From assembly GCF_003002955.1 (NCBI RefSeq), contig NZ_PVTJ01000004.1, positions 427,897 through 491,896 on the forward strand: a stretch of 64,000 nt of DNA. Direction: 5' to 3'. The notes below the pieces were generated by a model that saw only the letters and a program-made list of their open reading frames with translations, ran no database searches and had not been told where the DNA came from. Shown piece by piece: positions 14,988-24,465 of the stretch. The position numbers and the translations under genes were made by a program. The DNA comes from Glycomyces artemisiae. GTDB taxonomy: Bacteria > Actinomycetota > Actinomycetes > Mycobacteriales > Micromonosporaceae. How positions within the stretch are numbered: position 1 is the stretch's first letter; each line of letters starts with the position of its first letter.

Positions 14988-16353
14988 AGGTGACAGGGTA
15001 CGCAGGGGGAGGCGGCGGCGGGGCGAGCGGCAGCGGCATGACCGGCTGCGCGGGCGGGTCGATGGGGCGCATGACGCCGTCGGGGAAGGCGACGTGGTAG
15101 CGGCGGCCGTCCCACAGCGCGGGCGGGGTGCGGGGGTCGCGTCCGGCGTAGGCGGTCCTGGCGGTGTTCATGCGGTGCACGCCTTCGTGGACGGCGGCGT
15201 CGCTCCAGGGGGCGCCGATGCCGGCGAGGTCGTACTGCTCGGCGACGTCGTCGGCGGCGCGCTGGAAGTCCTTCATGGCGTCCTCGCCGGGCTTCCCGGC
15301 CCAGCGGCGGGCCCAGGCGCGGGCGGAGGAGCGGCGGGAGAAGCTGGCGAGGGACGCGAGTTCGGGGGGCGAGAGCTGCGCGGCGGCGACGAGGGGGGCG
15401 AGGGCGGTCTGGGTGCGGCGGGCGTCGGCGGCGCGGAGCCAGAGGGCGGCGCCGACCATGGTGAAGAACAGGGGCGCGAGGAACGCGGGGTAGAGGGCGA
15501 ACCAGAGCGCGGGGAGGTCGAGGGCAACGCCGAGGACGGAGGAGCCGTTCCAGAGGGCGTGGAGTCCCATGCCGCACAGGAGCATCCCGATGATCCAGGC
15601 GGCCTGCTTGCCCTTGCGGCCGGGGAGGCGGGCGGCGCGGCCGAGGCCGATCGCGGAGAGGCCGGTCATGAGGGGGTGGGCGAACATGGTGGCGAGGCCC
15701 CGGACGACGACGAGGATGGTGACCTGGGCGATGCCGGCGGCGTCGCCGAGGGCGGCGCCGGAGACGTAGGCGCCGGAGGCGTAGAGGACGTTCTCGGAGA
15801 CGGCGAAGCCGGCCCCGGCGAGTCCGCAGTAGACGATGGCGTCGAGGGTGCCGGTGAGGTGGCGGCGGGCGGTCCAGTAGACGAGGAGGGGGCCGAGGAG
15901 TTTCGCGATCTCCTCGATGACGGGGGCGGAGACGACGGCGGCGAGGTTCTGGTCGAGGCCGCTGCGGTGCAGGAGGTAGGCGGCGCCGGTGTTGACGCCG
16001 AGTGCGATGGCGGTGGCCACGCAGGCGCCCCAGCCGAAGCAGAACGCGAGGACGAGCCAGGGGCGGCGGCGGTAGCGGCCGAGCCAGATGAAGGTGCCGA
16101 CGAGGAGCGGGGCGGGCAGGAGCGCGGCGACGAGGCCGACGGCGGCGGCGCGGGCGCCGGAGCCGTCGACGATGGCCCAGCCGAGGACGGTGAGGCCGCC
16201 GGCGAAGAGGAGGGCGACGCCGGTGACGGTGAGGCCGCGGTTGCCGCGGGCCCGGCCCGACCAGGCGAGGGCGGCGCCGGTGATGGCGAGTCCGGCGGCG
16301 ATGCCGAGGACGGTGATGAGGGTGAGGGCGGCGTCGGAGAGGGCGAGGTTCAT
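14980..16353 (-). CDS. PrsW-family intramembrane metalloprotease
   Basis: 457 residues with about eight membrane helices. The EExxK signature is in APVIEEIAKLL (E147, E148, K151), and further conserved helices hold HPLMTGL and GLHALWN, which together supply the expected metal ligands of the PrsW/CPBP-like superfamily. A cytoplasmic C-terminal tail of about 150 residues ends in a Pro-rich stretch. B. subtilis PrsW cleaves anti-sigma factor RsiW; here the upstream gene encodes a STAS anti-anti-sigma factor, so a role in sigma-factor signalling is plausible but inferred. The ATG (16351-16353) overlaps the STAS stop as ATGA. Confidence 0.85.
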   Translation of the reverse strand: MNLALSDAALTLITVLGIAAGLAITGAALAWSGRARGNRGLTVTGVALLFAGGLTVLGWAIVDGSGARAAAVGLVAALLPAPLLVGTFIWLGRYRRRPWLVLAFCFGWGACVATAIALGVNTGAAYLLHRSGLDQNLAAVVSAPVIEEIAKLLGPLLVYWTARRHLTGTLDAIVYCGLAGAGFAVSENVLYASGAYVSGAALGDAAGIAQVTILVVVRGLATMFAHPLMTGLSAIGLGRAARLPGRKGKQAAWIIGMLLCGMGLHALWNGSSVLGVALDLPALWFALYPAFLAPLFFTMVGAALWLRAADARRTQTALAPLVAAAQLSPPELASLASFSRRSSARAWARRWAGKPGEDAMKDFQRAADDVAEQYDLAGIGAPWSDAAVHEGVHRMNTARTAYAGRDPRTPPALWDGRRYHVAFPDGVMRPIDPPAQPVMPLPLAPPPPPPAYPVTYA

Positions 16354-16724
16354 CGGGCGCGCTCCCGGTCGGCGTCGGCGCCGGGTCCTTCGGGGTCGTC
16401 GGGGTCTTCGCGGATGACGAAGTGGTCGCCGATGCCGGAGACGGCGAGGAGGCGCTTGAGGAAGTCGCCGAGGTTCGCGAGGACGAGGACGGCGCGCGAG
16501 CGGGCGGCGGCCCTGGCGAGGATCACGAGGGTGCCGAGGCCGCGCGAGTCGCAGAACGTGACGCCGCGCATGTCGAGGACGACGCGCACGGGGTCGTCCG
16601 CGAGCGCGGCGTCGACGGCGCCGGTGAGACGGGGGGCGGTGTGGAGGTCGATTTCGCCGGTCAACGCCACGATCGTCTCGTTCGACTCGCGGTATACCGA
16701 GATGTCGAGCTTCTGGTGCACCAC
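16350..16724 (-). CDS. STAS-domain anti-sigma factor antagonist
   Basis: 124 residues from the GTG at 16722-16724, where TACGGT lies 6 nt upstream and suggests a leaderless message; longer in-frame starts have no ribosome site. The single STAS domain has the usual pattern: LTGEIDLHTAPRL, RVVLDMRGVTFCDSRGLGTLV with the phosphorylatable serine in DSRG, and a C-terminal helix. Such proteins bind and sequester RsbW-like anti-sigma kinases when unphosphorylated. It heads the operon STAS-prsW-membrane protein-deaminase pair, overlapping prsW by 4 nt. The kinase partner is not adjacent; the SpoIIE-type phosphatase at 22.4 kb could act on it, which is speculation. Confidence 0.85.
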   Translation of the reverse strand: MVHQKLDISVYRESNETIVALTGEIDLHTAPRLTGAVDAALADDPVRVVLDMRGVTFCDSRGLGTLVILARAAARSRAVLVLANLGDFLKRLLAVSGIGDHFVIREDPDDPEGPGADADRERAR

Positions 16725-16736
16725 GGCACAACCGTA
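16725..16736 (-). promoter_or_regulatory. Leaderless-type -10 box of the STAS operon
   Basis: TACGGT (16731-16736, minus strand) followed by 6 nt and then the GTG start at 16724, the spacing expected when transcription begins at the start codon. No convincing -35 is visible. Confidence 0.45.
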
Positions 16737-16824
16737 GCCGATTTTCCGCCGGGGCAGGAGGCCCGAGTGCATCACGAACGCGAATCGTTGTCGCAGTTGC
16801 GGTCCGGGCACGCCGGGTCACGGA

Positions 16825-16900
16825 TTGTCGTACCCCCGAGGGAGGCTTGAATATCGGGGGGCCTCGCGCCCCCCATCATTCCGCGTGCCCGCGAACGGGA
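16825..16900 (+). repeat. Intergenic element, copy A (long subtype)
   Basis: TTGTCGTAC-N8-GAGGCT is followed by TGAATATCGGGGGG and a C6 run. It is closely similar to copy B 147 bp away and to copy C at 26.3 kb. It lies in the gene-free stretch 16725-17045, between the STAS gene start and the response-regulator stop. Confidence 0.8.
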
Positions 16901-16971
16901 CGCGAGGTCCGCGCCGGGGCGCCGGGCGGGCTACGGTTCGAACACGCTGCGGCGCGGCGGGTTGTCGGTCC

Positions 16972-17040
16972 CGCGAGGGAGGCTTGAGTATCGGGGGAGC
17001 TCGCGCCCCCCGCCAGCCGGGGTGCCCGGGAATCGGCGGG
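16972..17040 (+). repeat. Intergenic element, copy B (long subtype)
   Basis: TTGTCGGTC-N8-GAGGCT, then TGAGTATCGGGGGAGCTCG and a C6 run. It is identical over 45 bp to copy C (26262-26329, opposite orientation). It ends only a few bases from the stop codon of the response-regulator gene at 17046. Confidence 0.9.
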
Positions 17041-17045
17041 GGCGG

Positions 17046-17600
17046 TCAGGCGGCTCCGGGTTCGAGGAGGGCGAGGATGCGTTCGATCTCGGGGTCGGTG
17101 TCGCGGCCCTCCTGCCAGGCGGCGAGGGCGTCGCGGGCGAGGTCGAGGCGGTGGGTGAGGTGGCCTTCGCGTTCGCGGAGGTCCTTGGTGCGCTCGGAGG
17201 TCTGGCGGAGGGCCTGGCCCTGCGCCCACAGGTCGATGAACACCTTGACCTTGGTGCGGAGCATCCACGGGTCGAACGGCTTCGTGATGTAGTCGACGGC
17301 GCCGACGGAGTAGCCGCGCATCGCCAGGTGCGCGTCGCGGTCGGCGGCGGTGAGGAAGATGATCGGGGTGTGGCGGGTCTTCTCGCGCTGCTTGATGTGG
17401 CGGGCGGTCTCGAAGCCGTCCATGCCGGGCATCTGCGCGTCGAGGAGGATCGCCGCGTAGTCCTCGGAGAGCAGCCGCTTGAGCGCCTCCTCCCCGGAGG
17501 TGACCGCGATCGTGTTCACGGGCAGCCCTTGGAGGATCGCCTCAAGGGCGAGGAGGTTCTCGGACCTGTCGTCAACGAGCAGGACGCGGGCGGTGCTCAT
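17046..17600 (-). CDS. Response regulator with C-terminal coiled coil
   Basis: 184 residues. A receiver domain occupies 1-120: acidic pocket D10/D11, phospho-acceptor D54 in AILLDAQMPGMDG, conserved T in IFLTA, and K107 in DYITKPF. The remaining 65 residues form a charged heptad-like helix (TSERTKDLREREGHLTHRL) with no DNA-binding or enzymatic domain. Its ATG (17598-17600) overlaps the stop of the multi-HAMP hybrid kinase as ATGA, so the two are translationally coupled. It most likely receives or buffers phosphate from that kinase and signals by protein interaction. Confidence 0.92.
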   Translation of the reverse strand: MSTARVLLVDDRSENLLALEAILQGLPVNTIAVTSGEEALKRLLSEDYAAILLDAQMPGMDGFETARHIKQREKTRHTPIIFLTAADRDAHLAMRGYSVGAVDYITKPFDPWMLRTKVKVFIDLWAQGQALRQTSERTKDLREREGHLTHRLDLARDALAAWQEGRDTDPEIERILALLEPGAA

Positions 17601-20600
17601 GCGGTGCCTCCAGAGGTCGGTTCGCCATTGTCGCGCCCGGCGCCGCGGCGGCGGCCCGCGGGTGCCGCGCCGTGTGCGCCGCCCCGCCCCGCGCCGTTCG
17701 AGCCGATCCAGTGGGACATGGTGTCCAGCAGCAGGTCGAGGTCCACGGGCTTGGTGAGGTACGCGCTCGCGCCGGCCTCCACGGACTGCTCCCGCTGCTC
17801 GGCGAGCGCCTGCGCGGTGAGGAACACGATCGGCAGGTCTGCGAACTGCGGCATGCGCCGGATCACGCGCGTGGTCTCGTTGCCGTCCATGCCCGGCATC
17901 ATCGAGTCCATGAGGACGATGTCGATGCCCGGGTGCTGCTGGAGCGCGTCGATGCCGTCGGCGCCGTTCTCGGCGTAGTGGACGTCGATGCCGTGCAGCT
18001 CCAGGGCCGCGGTCAGCGCGAACACGTTGCGGATGTCGTCGTCGACGATGAGCACGGTCGTCCCCTCCAGGTGCTGCGCCGCCGCGGAGGAGGACGGCGT
18101 CTCGGGCGCGCCGGTGAGGATCCCGGGCTCCACCACCGGGACGGGGAGCTCGGCGGGGACGAGCGGCAGCTCGCCGTCGGCGTCGATCTCCACGGGCACC
18201 ACGAACGTGAACTTGGAGCCGTGGTCGCCGGTGTGCTCGATGAACACGTCGCCGCCGAGGGCGTTCGACAGGGACTTGGAGATCGACAGGCCCAGGCCGG
18301 TGCCGCCGAAGTTGCGGCGGGTCGTGCCGTCGGCCTGCTGGAACGGCTCGAAGATGATCGACTTCTTCGCCTCGGCGACGCCGATGCCGGTGTCGATGAC
18401 GCTCAAGGCGATCCGCTCGGCGGCGGCGTTCAGGTGCGGGGCGTCGAAGCGGAGGTCCGCGGGGACGCGGCGCACCGCGAGCGTGACGGAGCCGACGCGC
18501 GTGAACTTCACCGCGTTCGACAGGAGGTTGCGCAGGACCTGCTGGAACTTCTGCCCGTCGGTCTGCATGAGCTGCGGCACGCCCGTGCCGACGTCCACGT
18601 TGAACTCCAGGCCCTTGTCCTCGGCCTGGGGCCGGAACGCGGCCTCGATGTCGCCGAGGACCTCCGCGAGGTCCACCGGGTGCACGGACACGACCATGCG
18701 CCCGGCCTCGATCTTCGACAGGTCGAGGATGTCGTCGATGAGGGTGAGCAGGTCGGTGCCGGCGTTGTAGATGGTGCGCGCGAACTCGACCTGCCGCTCC
18801 GAGAGGTTCCCGTCGGTGTTCTCCGACAGGAGCCGCGCGAGCAGCAGCAGCGAGTTCAGCGGGGTGCGCAGCTCGTGCGAGACGTTCGCGAGGAACTCCG
18901 ACTTGTACTTCGAGGCCTGCGCGAGCTGGTCGGCCTTCTCCTCGATGTCCTTGCGGGCGGTCTCGACCTCCTCGTTCTTCAGCTCGATGGCCTTGTTCTG
19001 CGCCGACAGGAGCTGCGCCTTCTCCTCCAGCTCGACGTTGGTCTCCTGGAGCCGGTTCGACTGGGCGCGCAGCTCCTGCGCCATCCGCTGCGACTCGCGC
19101 AGGAGCACCTCGGTGCGGGCGTTGCCCTCGATGGTGGCGAGGGTGACGCCGACGTTCGGCGCGAGCGCGTCGAGGAACCGCTTGTGGAGCCCGGAGTAGG
19201 TGTTGAACGAGGCGAACTCGATGACGCCGCGGACCTTGTCGCCGAACTGGACGGGCAGGATGATCAGGTCGGTCGGGGTGGCCTGCCCGAGCCCGGAGGA
19301 GATCTCCAGGTAGCCCTCGGGGATGTCGTGCAGGTGGATGGTCCGCTTGGAGGCGGCGGCCTGCCCGACCATGCCCTCGTTGTCCTCGATGAGCTTCTTC
19401 TCGCCGGGGTTGGGGTGCCCGTACACGGCGTTGAGCCGGTACGTGACGTGCCCGGCGACGTCCTCGTGGCGCACGTAGAACGTCGACGTCTGCGCGTCGA
19501 TGAGCGGCGTGACCTCGTCGAGGACCATCCGCGTGACCTCCTCGACGCCGCGGCGGCCCTGGAGGAGCGAGGAGATCCGCGCCAGGTTCGAGTTGAGCCA
19601 GTCCGCGTCGGTGTTCTGGCGGGTCTTGTCGCGCAGCGCGGTGATCATCTGGTTGATCGACTCGGTGAGGTCGGCGATCTCGCCCGCGGCCTCGAAGTCC
19701 ACGGACTGGGTGAGGTCGCCGCGGGCCACGGCGTGGGCGACGTTCGCGATGGCGCGCAGCTGGAGCGTCAGGGTCGCGGCCAGGGAGTTCACGTTGCGGG
19801 TCAGGGCGAGCCAGGTGCCGGAGACCCCGGCGACCTCGGCCTGCCCGCCGAGGTTCCCCTCGACGCCGACCTCGCGGGCGACGCGCGTGACCTCCGTGGC
19901 GAAGCTCGACAGCTGGTCCACCATCGTGTTCACGGTGTTCTTCATCTCCAGGAACTCGCCCTGGGCGTCGACGGTGATCTGCTGGTTCAGGTCGCCGCGG
20001 GCGACCGCGGTGGTGACCTCCGCGATGTTGCGGACCTGGAGCGTCAGGTTCGTCGCCATCGAGTTGACGTTGTCGGTGAGGTCCTTCCACGTGCCCGAGA
20101 CGCCCGCGACGTTCGCCTGCCCGCCGAGCTGGCCCTCGGTGCCGACCTCGCGCGCGACGCGCGTGACCTCGTCGGCGAAGGACGAGAGCCGGTCGACCAT
20201 CGCGTTCATCGTCGACTTCAGCTCCAGCATCTCGCCTTGCGCGTCGACGGTGATCTGGCGGCTCAGGTCGCCGCGGGCGATGGCGCTCGCCACCGACGAG
20301 ATGTTCCGCACCTGGCTGGTCAGGTTGGAGGCCATGGAGTTCACGTTGTCGGTGAGCGCCTCCCAGATCCCGGAGACGCCCTGCACGTTCGCCTGGCCGC
20401 CGAGCTTCCCGTCGGTGCCGACCTCGCGGGCCACACGGGTGACCTCGTCGGCGAACTGGGACAGCTGCGCCACCATCGAGTTCATCGTGGACTTCAGTTC
20501 GAGCATCTCGCCCTGCGCGTCCACGGTGATCTGCCGGTTCAGGTCGCCGGAGGCGACCGCGGAGGCCACCGACGAGATGTTCCGCACCTGGCTCGTCAGG

Positions 20601-22030
20601 TTCGCGGCCATGAGGTTGACGTTCTCGGTGAGGTCCTTCCACGTGCCCGAGACGCCCGGCACGTCCGCCTGGCCGCCCAGTCGGCCTTGTGATCCGACTT
20701 CACGGGCCACACGGGTGACTTCGTCGGCGAACCGCGACAGCTGGTCGACCATCGTGTTCACGGTCATCTTGACCTCGGCGACCTCGCCCTTGGCGTCGAC
20801 GGTCATCTTCTGCCCCAGGTCGCCCGCGGCGACGGCGCTGGTGACCTTCGCGATGTTGCGGACCTGCTCGGTGAGGTTCGCGGCGAGCTGGTTCACGTTC
20901 TGCGTCAGGTCGCGCCAGGTCCCGGAGACCCCGAACACCTGCGCCTGCCCGCCGAGGCGCCCCTCGGTGCCGACCTCGCGCGCGACGCGCGTGACCTCGT
21001 CGGCGAAGTTCGACAGCTGGTCGACCATCGTGTTGACGGTGGTCTTGAGTTCGAGGATCTCGCCCTGCGCGGACACGGCGATCTTCTGGTTCAGGTCGCC
21101 GCGCGCGACCGCGCCGGTGACCTTCGCGATGTCGCGGACCTGGTCGGTGAGGCTGGAGGCCATGTCGTTCACCGACTCGGTGAGGTCCTTCCACGTGCCC
21201 GAGACGCCCGGCACGTCCGCCTGGCCGCCCAGGCGCCCCTCGGTGCCGACCTCGCGCGCCACACGCGTGACCTCGCCCGCGAACACCTGGAGGGTCTCGG
21301 TGAGGGAGTTGATGGTGTCGGCGAGCTCGGCGACCTCGCCGGAGGCCTTGACGGTGATCTTCTGGTTCAGGTCGCCCGAGGCGATCGCCTGCGTCACCGT
21401 CGAGATCGACCGCACCTGCTCGGTCAGGTTCGACGCCATGGTGTTCACCGCGTCCGTCAGCGACCGCCACGTGCCCGAGACGCCCTGGACGTCGGCCTGC
21501 CCGCCGAGCTGGCCCTCCGTGCCCACCTCGCGCGCGACACGCGTCACCTCGCCGGCGAAGGACCGCAGCAGCCCGACCATGCGGTTGACGGTCTCGCCGA
21601 GGCGCCGGAACTCGCCGCGCAGCTGCGTCCCGTCGATCTCCAGGGCCGCCTCCTGCGACAGGTCGCCCGCGGCGACCGCCTCCAGGACCCGCCCCAGCTC
21701 GGTCGTGGGCCGCACCAGGTCCTCCACGAGCCGGTTGACGCTCGCGGCGCCCTCGGACCAGCCGCCGTCGAGGTGCTCGATGACGAGCCGGTGGTTCCAC
21801 GACCCCTCCTGGCCCACCGCGCGGGCGATGAGCGCGAGGTCGCGGGTCTGCCGGTCGGCCTGCTCGACCACCGCGTTGAACCGGTCGACGACCTCCCCGG
21901 CCAGGCCCTCCCCGCGCGGCAGACGCACCGAGAAGTCGCCCCGCTCGACGGCGCCCAGCGCATCGGCCAGGCTCCTGAGCAGGTCGGACTCGTCGGTCGG
22001 GTTCGCTGTACGGGAAACGGTGTCCGTCAT
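17597..22030 (-). CDS. Soluble multi-HAMP hybrid histidine kinase (HAMP array-GAF-HisKA-HATPase-receiver)
   Basis: 1477 residues, start ATG 22028-22030 after GAGGA. No membrane segment is evident. Residues about 20-200 hold HAMP-like units; then seven ~92-residue repeats begin with [12 protein letters not shown] and contain GVSGTW and ARGDLNQKI, each a pair of HAMP modules. A GAF domain (about 815-955) and a coiled coil lead to HisKA with HELRTP (His about 1052), an ATPase with [15 protein letters not shown] and GTGLGLS, and a receiver with D1375 in [11 protein letters not shown]. Poly-HAMP kinases of this type occur in fungi (Nik1/Os-1, osmosensing) and actinobacteria. It is followed by an overlapping response regulator. 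Confidence 0.95.
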   Translation of the reverse strand: MTDTVSRTANPTDESDLLRSLADALGAVERGDFSVRLPRGEGLAGEVVDRFNAVVEQADRQTRDLALIARAVGQEGSWNHRLVIEHLDGGWSEGAASVNRLVEDLVRPTTELGRVLEAVAAGDLSQEAALEIDGTQLRGEFRRLGETVNRMVGLLRSFAGEVTRVAREVGTEGQLGGQADVQGVSGTWRSLTDAVNTMASNLTEQVRSISTVTQAIASGDLNQKITVKASGEVAELADTINSLTETLQVFAGEVTRVAREVGTEGRLGGQADVPGVSGTWKDLTESVNDMASSLTDQVRDIAKVTGAVARGDLNQKIAVSAQGEILELKTTVNTMVDQLSNFADEVTRVAREVGTEGRLGGQAQVFGVSGTWRDLTQNVNQLAANLTEQVRNIAKVTSAVAAGDLGQKMTVDAKGEVAEVKMTVNTMVDQLSRFADEVTRVAREVGSQGRLGGQADVPGVSGTWKDLTENVNLMAANLTSQVRNISSVASAVASGDLNRQITVDAQGEMLELKSTMNSMVAQLSQFADEVTRVAREVGTDGKLGGQANVQGVSGIWEALTDNVNSMASNLTSQVRNISSVASAIARGDLSRQITVDAQGEMLELKSTMNAMVDRLSSFADEVTRVAREVGTEGQLGGQANVAGVSGTWKDLTDNVNSMATNLTLQVRNIAEVTTAVARGDLNQQITVDAQGEFLEMKNTVNTMVDQLSSFATEVTRVAREVGVEGNLGGQAEVAGVSGTWLALTRNVNSLAATLTLQLRAIANVAHAVARGDLTQSVDFEAAGEIADLTESINQMITALRDKTRQNTDADWLNSNLARISSLLQGRRGVEEVTRMVLDEVTPLIDAQTSTFYVRHEDVAGHVTYRLNAVYGHPNPGEKKLIEDNEGMVGQAAASKRTIHLHDIPEGYLEISSGLGQATPTDLIILPVQFGDKVRGVIEFASFNTYSGLHKRFLDALAPNVGVTLATIEGNARTEVLLRESQRMAQELRAQSNRLQETNVELEEKAQLLSAQNKAIELKNEEVETARKDIEEKADQLAQASKYKSEFLANVSHELRTPLNSLLLLARLLSENTDGNLSERQVEFARTIYNAGTDLLTLIDDILDLSKIEAGRMVVSVHPVDLAEVLGDIEAAFRPQAEDKGLEFNVDVGTGVPQLMQTDGQKFQQVLRNLLSNAVKFTRVGSVTLAVRRVPADLRFDAPHLNAAAERIALSVIDTGIGVAEAKKSIIFEPFQQADGTTRRNFGGTGLGLSISKSLSNALGGDVFIEHTGDHGSKFTFVVPVEIDADGELPLVPAELPVPVVEPGILTGAPETPSSSAAAQHLEGTTVLIVDDDIRNVFALTAALELHGIDVHYAENGADGIDALQQHPGIDIVLMDSMMPGMDGNETTRVIRRMPQFADLPIVFLTAQALAEQREQSVEAGASAYLTKPVDLDLLLDTMSHWIGSNGAGRGGAHGAAPAGRRRGAGRDNGEPTSGGTA

Positions 22031-22372
22031 GGCATGGTTCCTCAGCTGCGGAGACAGGCGGCCCTTCCAGGGTGTCACAACCGGGGGGCAAACGTGAAGG
22101 CAGGTTACTCAGGGGGAGGTATCCGGTCACGACACGTCACGGGAAGGGGACGCAGCGGGACCCGCCGCGCGCACCCCGCCGGGCCCGGCGGGTTCCCCGC
22201 GCGGCACCCTGCGAAACCGCGGCCGTCTCCCCAAGCGGCGCAACGCGGTCGGGCCGCCGCGCGCCCGGGGAGGCCCGCGGCGCCCGCGCGGGGCCGCCCG
22301 CCCGTCCAGCGGCAGGTAGACGGCCCCGAACGGGTGCGGCGGGCGCATGGGCGACGGGCATAGACTGGCCCG
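22031..22372. other. Divergent intergenic region between the multi-HAMP kinase and the SpoIIE phosphatase
   Basis: 342 bp without a convincing gene. On the minus strand GTGACC-17-TAACCT, roughly 80 bp before the kinase ATG, is a possible kinase promoter. On the plus strand TAGACT sits 6 nt before the phosphatase GTG. An 18-bp perfect palindrome of alternating C/G blocks occupies 22175-22192. The rest is GC-rich with no further signal. Confidence 0.5.
22361..22372 (+). promoter_or_regulatory. Leaderless-type -10 box of the SpoIIE phosphatase gene
   Basis: TAGACT (22361-22366) is followed by 6 nt and the GTG start at 22373. No ribosome-binding sequence precedes the GTG, so transcription probably starts at the codon itself. 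This also supports the chosen start. Confidence 0.55.
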
Positions 22373-24397
22373 GTGACGTACCCCGAGAGGGCCGCCCGTC
22401 GGCTGCGGCTGCCGGCCGACGACCGCTCCCCCGCCGCAGCCCGCGCCGCCGTGCGCGCGGTCCTCGCCGAGGCCGGGCTCACCGAGCTGCTCGACGAGAC
22501 CCTGCTGCTCACCACCGAACTCGCGACGAACGGCGTCGTCCACGCCGGGACCGACATCAACCTGACCGTCGCCGCCGACTCGATCGGCGTGCGCGTCACC
22601 GTCACCGACTACCGCTCCGGCGGCATCGACCCGCTCGACACCGCCATGCCCGAGGTCACCGCGGAGGGCGGGCGCGGCCTGCTCCTGGTCGACCGGTTCG
22701 CGTCCTCGTGGGGGACCACCCACGACCAGACCGGCAAGTCGATCTGGTTCCGCATCGACCGCGACCCGGACGCGCCCCCGGCGCCGCGCCCGGCCCCCGA
22801 CGACGGCGGCGAGAGCGAACCCGACCTGGGGCAGCTCGCCGCGCTCCTCACCGTCGCCCCCGCGCTCCAGTCCCGCCTCCCGGTCGACCAGATCGTCACC
22901 GAGCTGCTCGCCCGCTGCCACGACGCGACCGGCGCCGACGGCGGCGCCATCGAGTACGACGCCGGGGACGGCACCGGCGCGCAGGTCATCGCCAAGTTCG
23001 GGGACGTCGGCGCGCCCGCGGTCACCGCCTCGCTGCCGCTCACCGCGCCCGCGAACGGCCGCCTCGTCCTCGCCGGGGACCCGAAGCCGTCGTGGCGGCC
23101 CCTCGCCGACCTCGTCGCCGAGCGCGTCGCCCTCGCCGTCCAGATCGACCGGATGCGCACCGACGAGCAGCGCCGCTCCGGGTGGCTCACGTACCTCGCC
23201 GAGGCCGGGGAGCTCCTCGCGCACTCCCTCGAAGAGCACCTCACCGTCGCGCTCATCCCGCAGCTCGTCGTCCCCCAGCTGGGCCGGTGGGCCGCCGTCA
23301 GCCTCACCGGCGACGGCGCGGGCCTGCGCCTCGCCGCCCTCACCCACGTCGAGGAGGGCGAGCTGGAGCACCTGCGCGCCCGCCTCGAAGCCGCCGCCGA
23401 GCCGCTCGGCGCCGCGCTCACCACCGACGGGTGGACCGGCATGGAGCTGCCCGTCCCCCGCGGCCTCGACGCGATCGCCGTGCCCCTGTCGGCGCGGGGC
23501 GCGACCATCGGCGTCCTCACCGTCGGCCGCCACGCCGACCGGCACCACTCCTCCGAGGAGCGCGCCGTCATCGCCGACCTCGCGAAGCGCTCCGCGCTCG
23601 CCCTCGACAACGCCCGCATCCACGCGGAGCGCCAGGCTGTCGCCCACGAGCTCCAGGCCGCGCTCATGCCCGGGTCGCTCCCCGACGTCGCCGGGGTCTC
23701 CTTCGCCGCCGAGTACCTGCCCGCGACCGCCCGGCGCCTGCCCGGGTCCGGGCCCGGGCCCGTCGTCGGCACCGAGGTCGGCGGCGACTTCTACGACGCC
23801 ACCGAGCTGCCCGACCACCGGCTGTGGGTCGCGATCGGCGACGTGTGCGGGAAGGGCGCGCAGGCCGCGGCCGTCACCGGCGTCGTCCGGGACGTGCTGC
23901 GGGTCATGGCCCGCGACGGCCGCCCCCTCCCGCGCGCCCTCGAACTGCTCAACGCGACCCTCCTGGAGCAGCCCGGGGACCTCCGCTACGCGACCATCGC
24001 CTCCGCGCTCCTCGACCGCGACCGGGCCGGGTCGGTCACCGCGACGCTGTGCCTGTCCGGGCACGAGCGGCCGCTGCTGCTGCGCGCCGCCGGGGGGATC
24101 GAGTGGGTCGGGCGCGAGGGCACCGCTGTCGGCCTGTTCCCCGACGTGAAGGTGAACCCCGAGGACGTGCGCCTCGACGCGGGCGACGCGCTCGTGTTCT
24201 TCACCGACGGCGTCACCGAGCGCCGCGACGGCGCCGCCATGTTCGGCCACGAGCGCATCGAGCGGGCCGTGCGCGGCGCCGCGGGCAAGAGCGCCCGCCA
24301 GATCGCCACGGCGCTCCTGGAGGCCGTCGAGGCGTTCTCCCCCGAGTCGCCCCGCGACGACATCGCCATCCTCGTCGTCCGCTGCGACCCCGAGTAG
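22373..24397 (+). CDS. SpoIIE-type PP2C phosphatase with N-terminal anti-sigma-kinase-like domain
   Basis: 674 residues. Residues about 10-130 resemble an RsbW/HATPase_c_2 module (N-box ELATNGVVHAG, GGRGLLLVD). One or two GAF-like regions fill the middle (LPVDQIVTELLARCHDATGA; VPLSARGATIGVLTVGR). The C-terminal 230 residues are a PP2C/SpoIIE phosphatase with GGDFYDA, IGDVCGKGAQAA, FFTDGVTERR and DDIAILVVR metal-binding motifs. Such proteins dephosphorylate STAS anti-anti-sigma factors in partner-switching; the N-terminal domain may rephosphorylate them or bind sigma. A STAS gene lies 6 kb away. It is divergent from the hybrid kinase, which may form the sensory side of the same pathway. Confidence 0.92.
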   Translation: MTYPERAARRLRLPADDRSPAAARAAVRAVLAEAGLTELLDETLLLTTELATNGVVHAGTDINLTVAADSIGVRVTVTDYRSGGIDPLDTAMPEVTAEGGRGLLLVDRFASSWGTTHDQTGKSIWFRIDRDPDAPPAPRPAPDDGGESEPDLGQLAALLTVAPALQSRLPVDQIVTELLARCHDATGADGGAIEYDAGDGTGAQVIAKFGDVGAPAVTASLPLTAPANGRLVLAGDPKPSWRPLADLVAERVALAVQIDRMRTDEQRRSGWLTYLAEAGELLAHSLEEHLTVALIPQLVVPQLGRWAAVSLTGDGAGLRLAALTHVEEGELEHLRARLEAAAEPLGAALTTDGWTGMELPVPRGLDAIAVPLSARGATIGVLTVGRHADRHHSSEERAVIADLAKRSALALDNARIHAERQAVAHELQAALMPGSLPDVAGVSFAAEYLPATARRLPGSGPGPVVGTEVGGDFYDATELPDHRLWVAIGDVCGKGAQAAAVTGVVRDVLRVMARDGRPLPRALELLNATLLEQPGDLRYATIASALLDRDRAGSVTATLCLSGHERPLLLRAAGGIEWVGREGTAVGLFPDVKVNPEDVRLDAGDALVFFTDGVTERRDGAAMFGHERIERAVRGAAGKSARQIATALLEAVEAFSPESPRDDIAILVVRCDPE

Positions 24398-24418
24398 GCC
24401 CGAGTCCCCAAGGCACGG

Positions 24419-24448
24419 AAAAGGCCCCGCGGCTCCGGCCGCGGGGCC
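24419..24448 (-). terminator. Intrinsic terminator of the NlpC/P60 gene
   Basis: GGCCCCGCGG (24423-24432) and CCGCGGGGCC (24439-24448) form a perfect 10-bp stem; on the minus strand TTTTCC follows. It sits between convergent stops (24397 and 24466) and may serve both genes. Confidence 0.8.
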
Positions 24449-24465
24449 TGAAGACCGTCGGACCC

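Noticed and set aside
14980..16821. 613-residue start for the PrsW-like protein
   Set aside because: The first 156 residues are an Arg/Pro-rich shadow of the STAS gene; the real start is the ATG at 16353 overlapping the STAS stop.
17046..20642. 1198-codon minus-strand frame running from the response regulator into the kinase region
   Set aside because: Only the last 184 codons are the response regulator; the rest is an Arg/His-rich shadow of the kinase in another frame.
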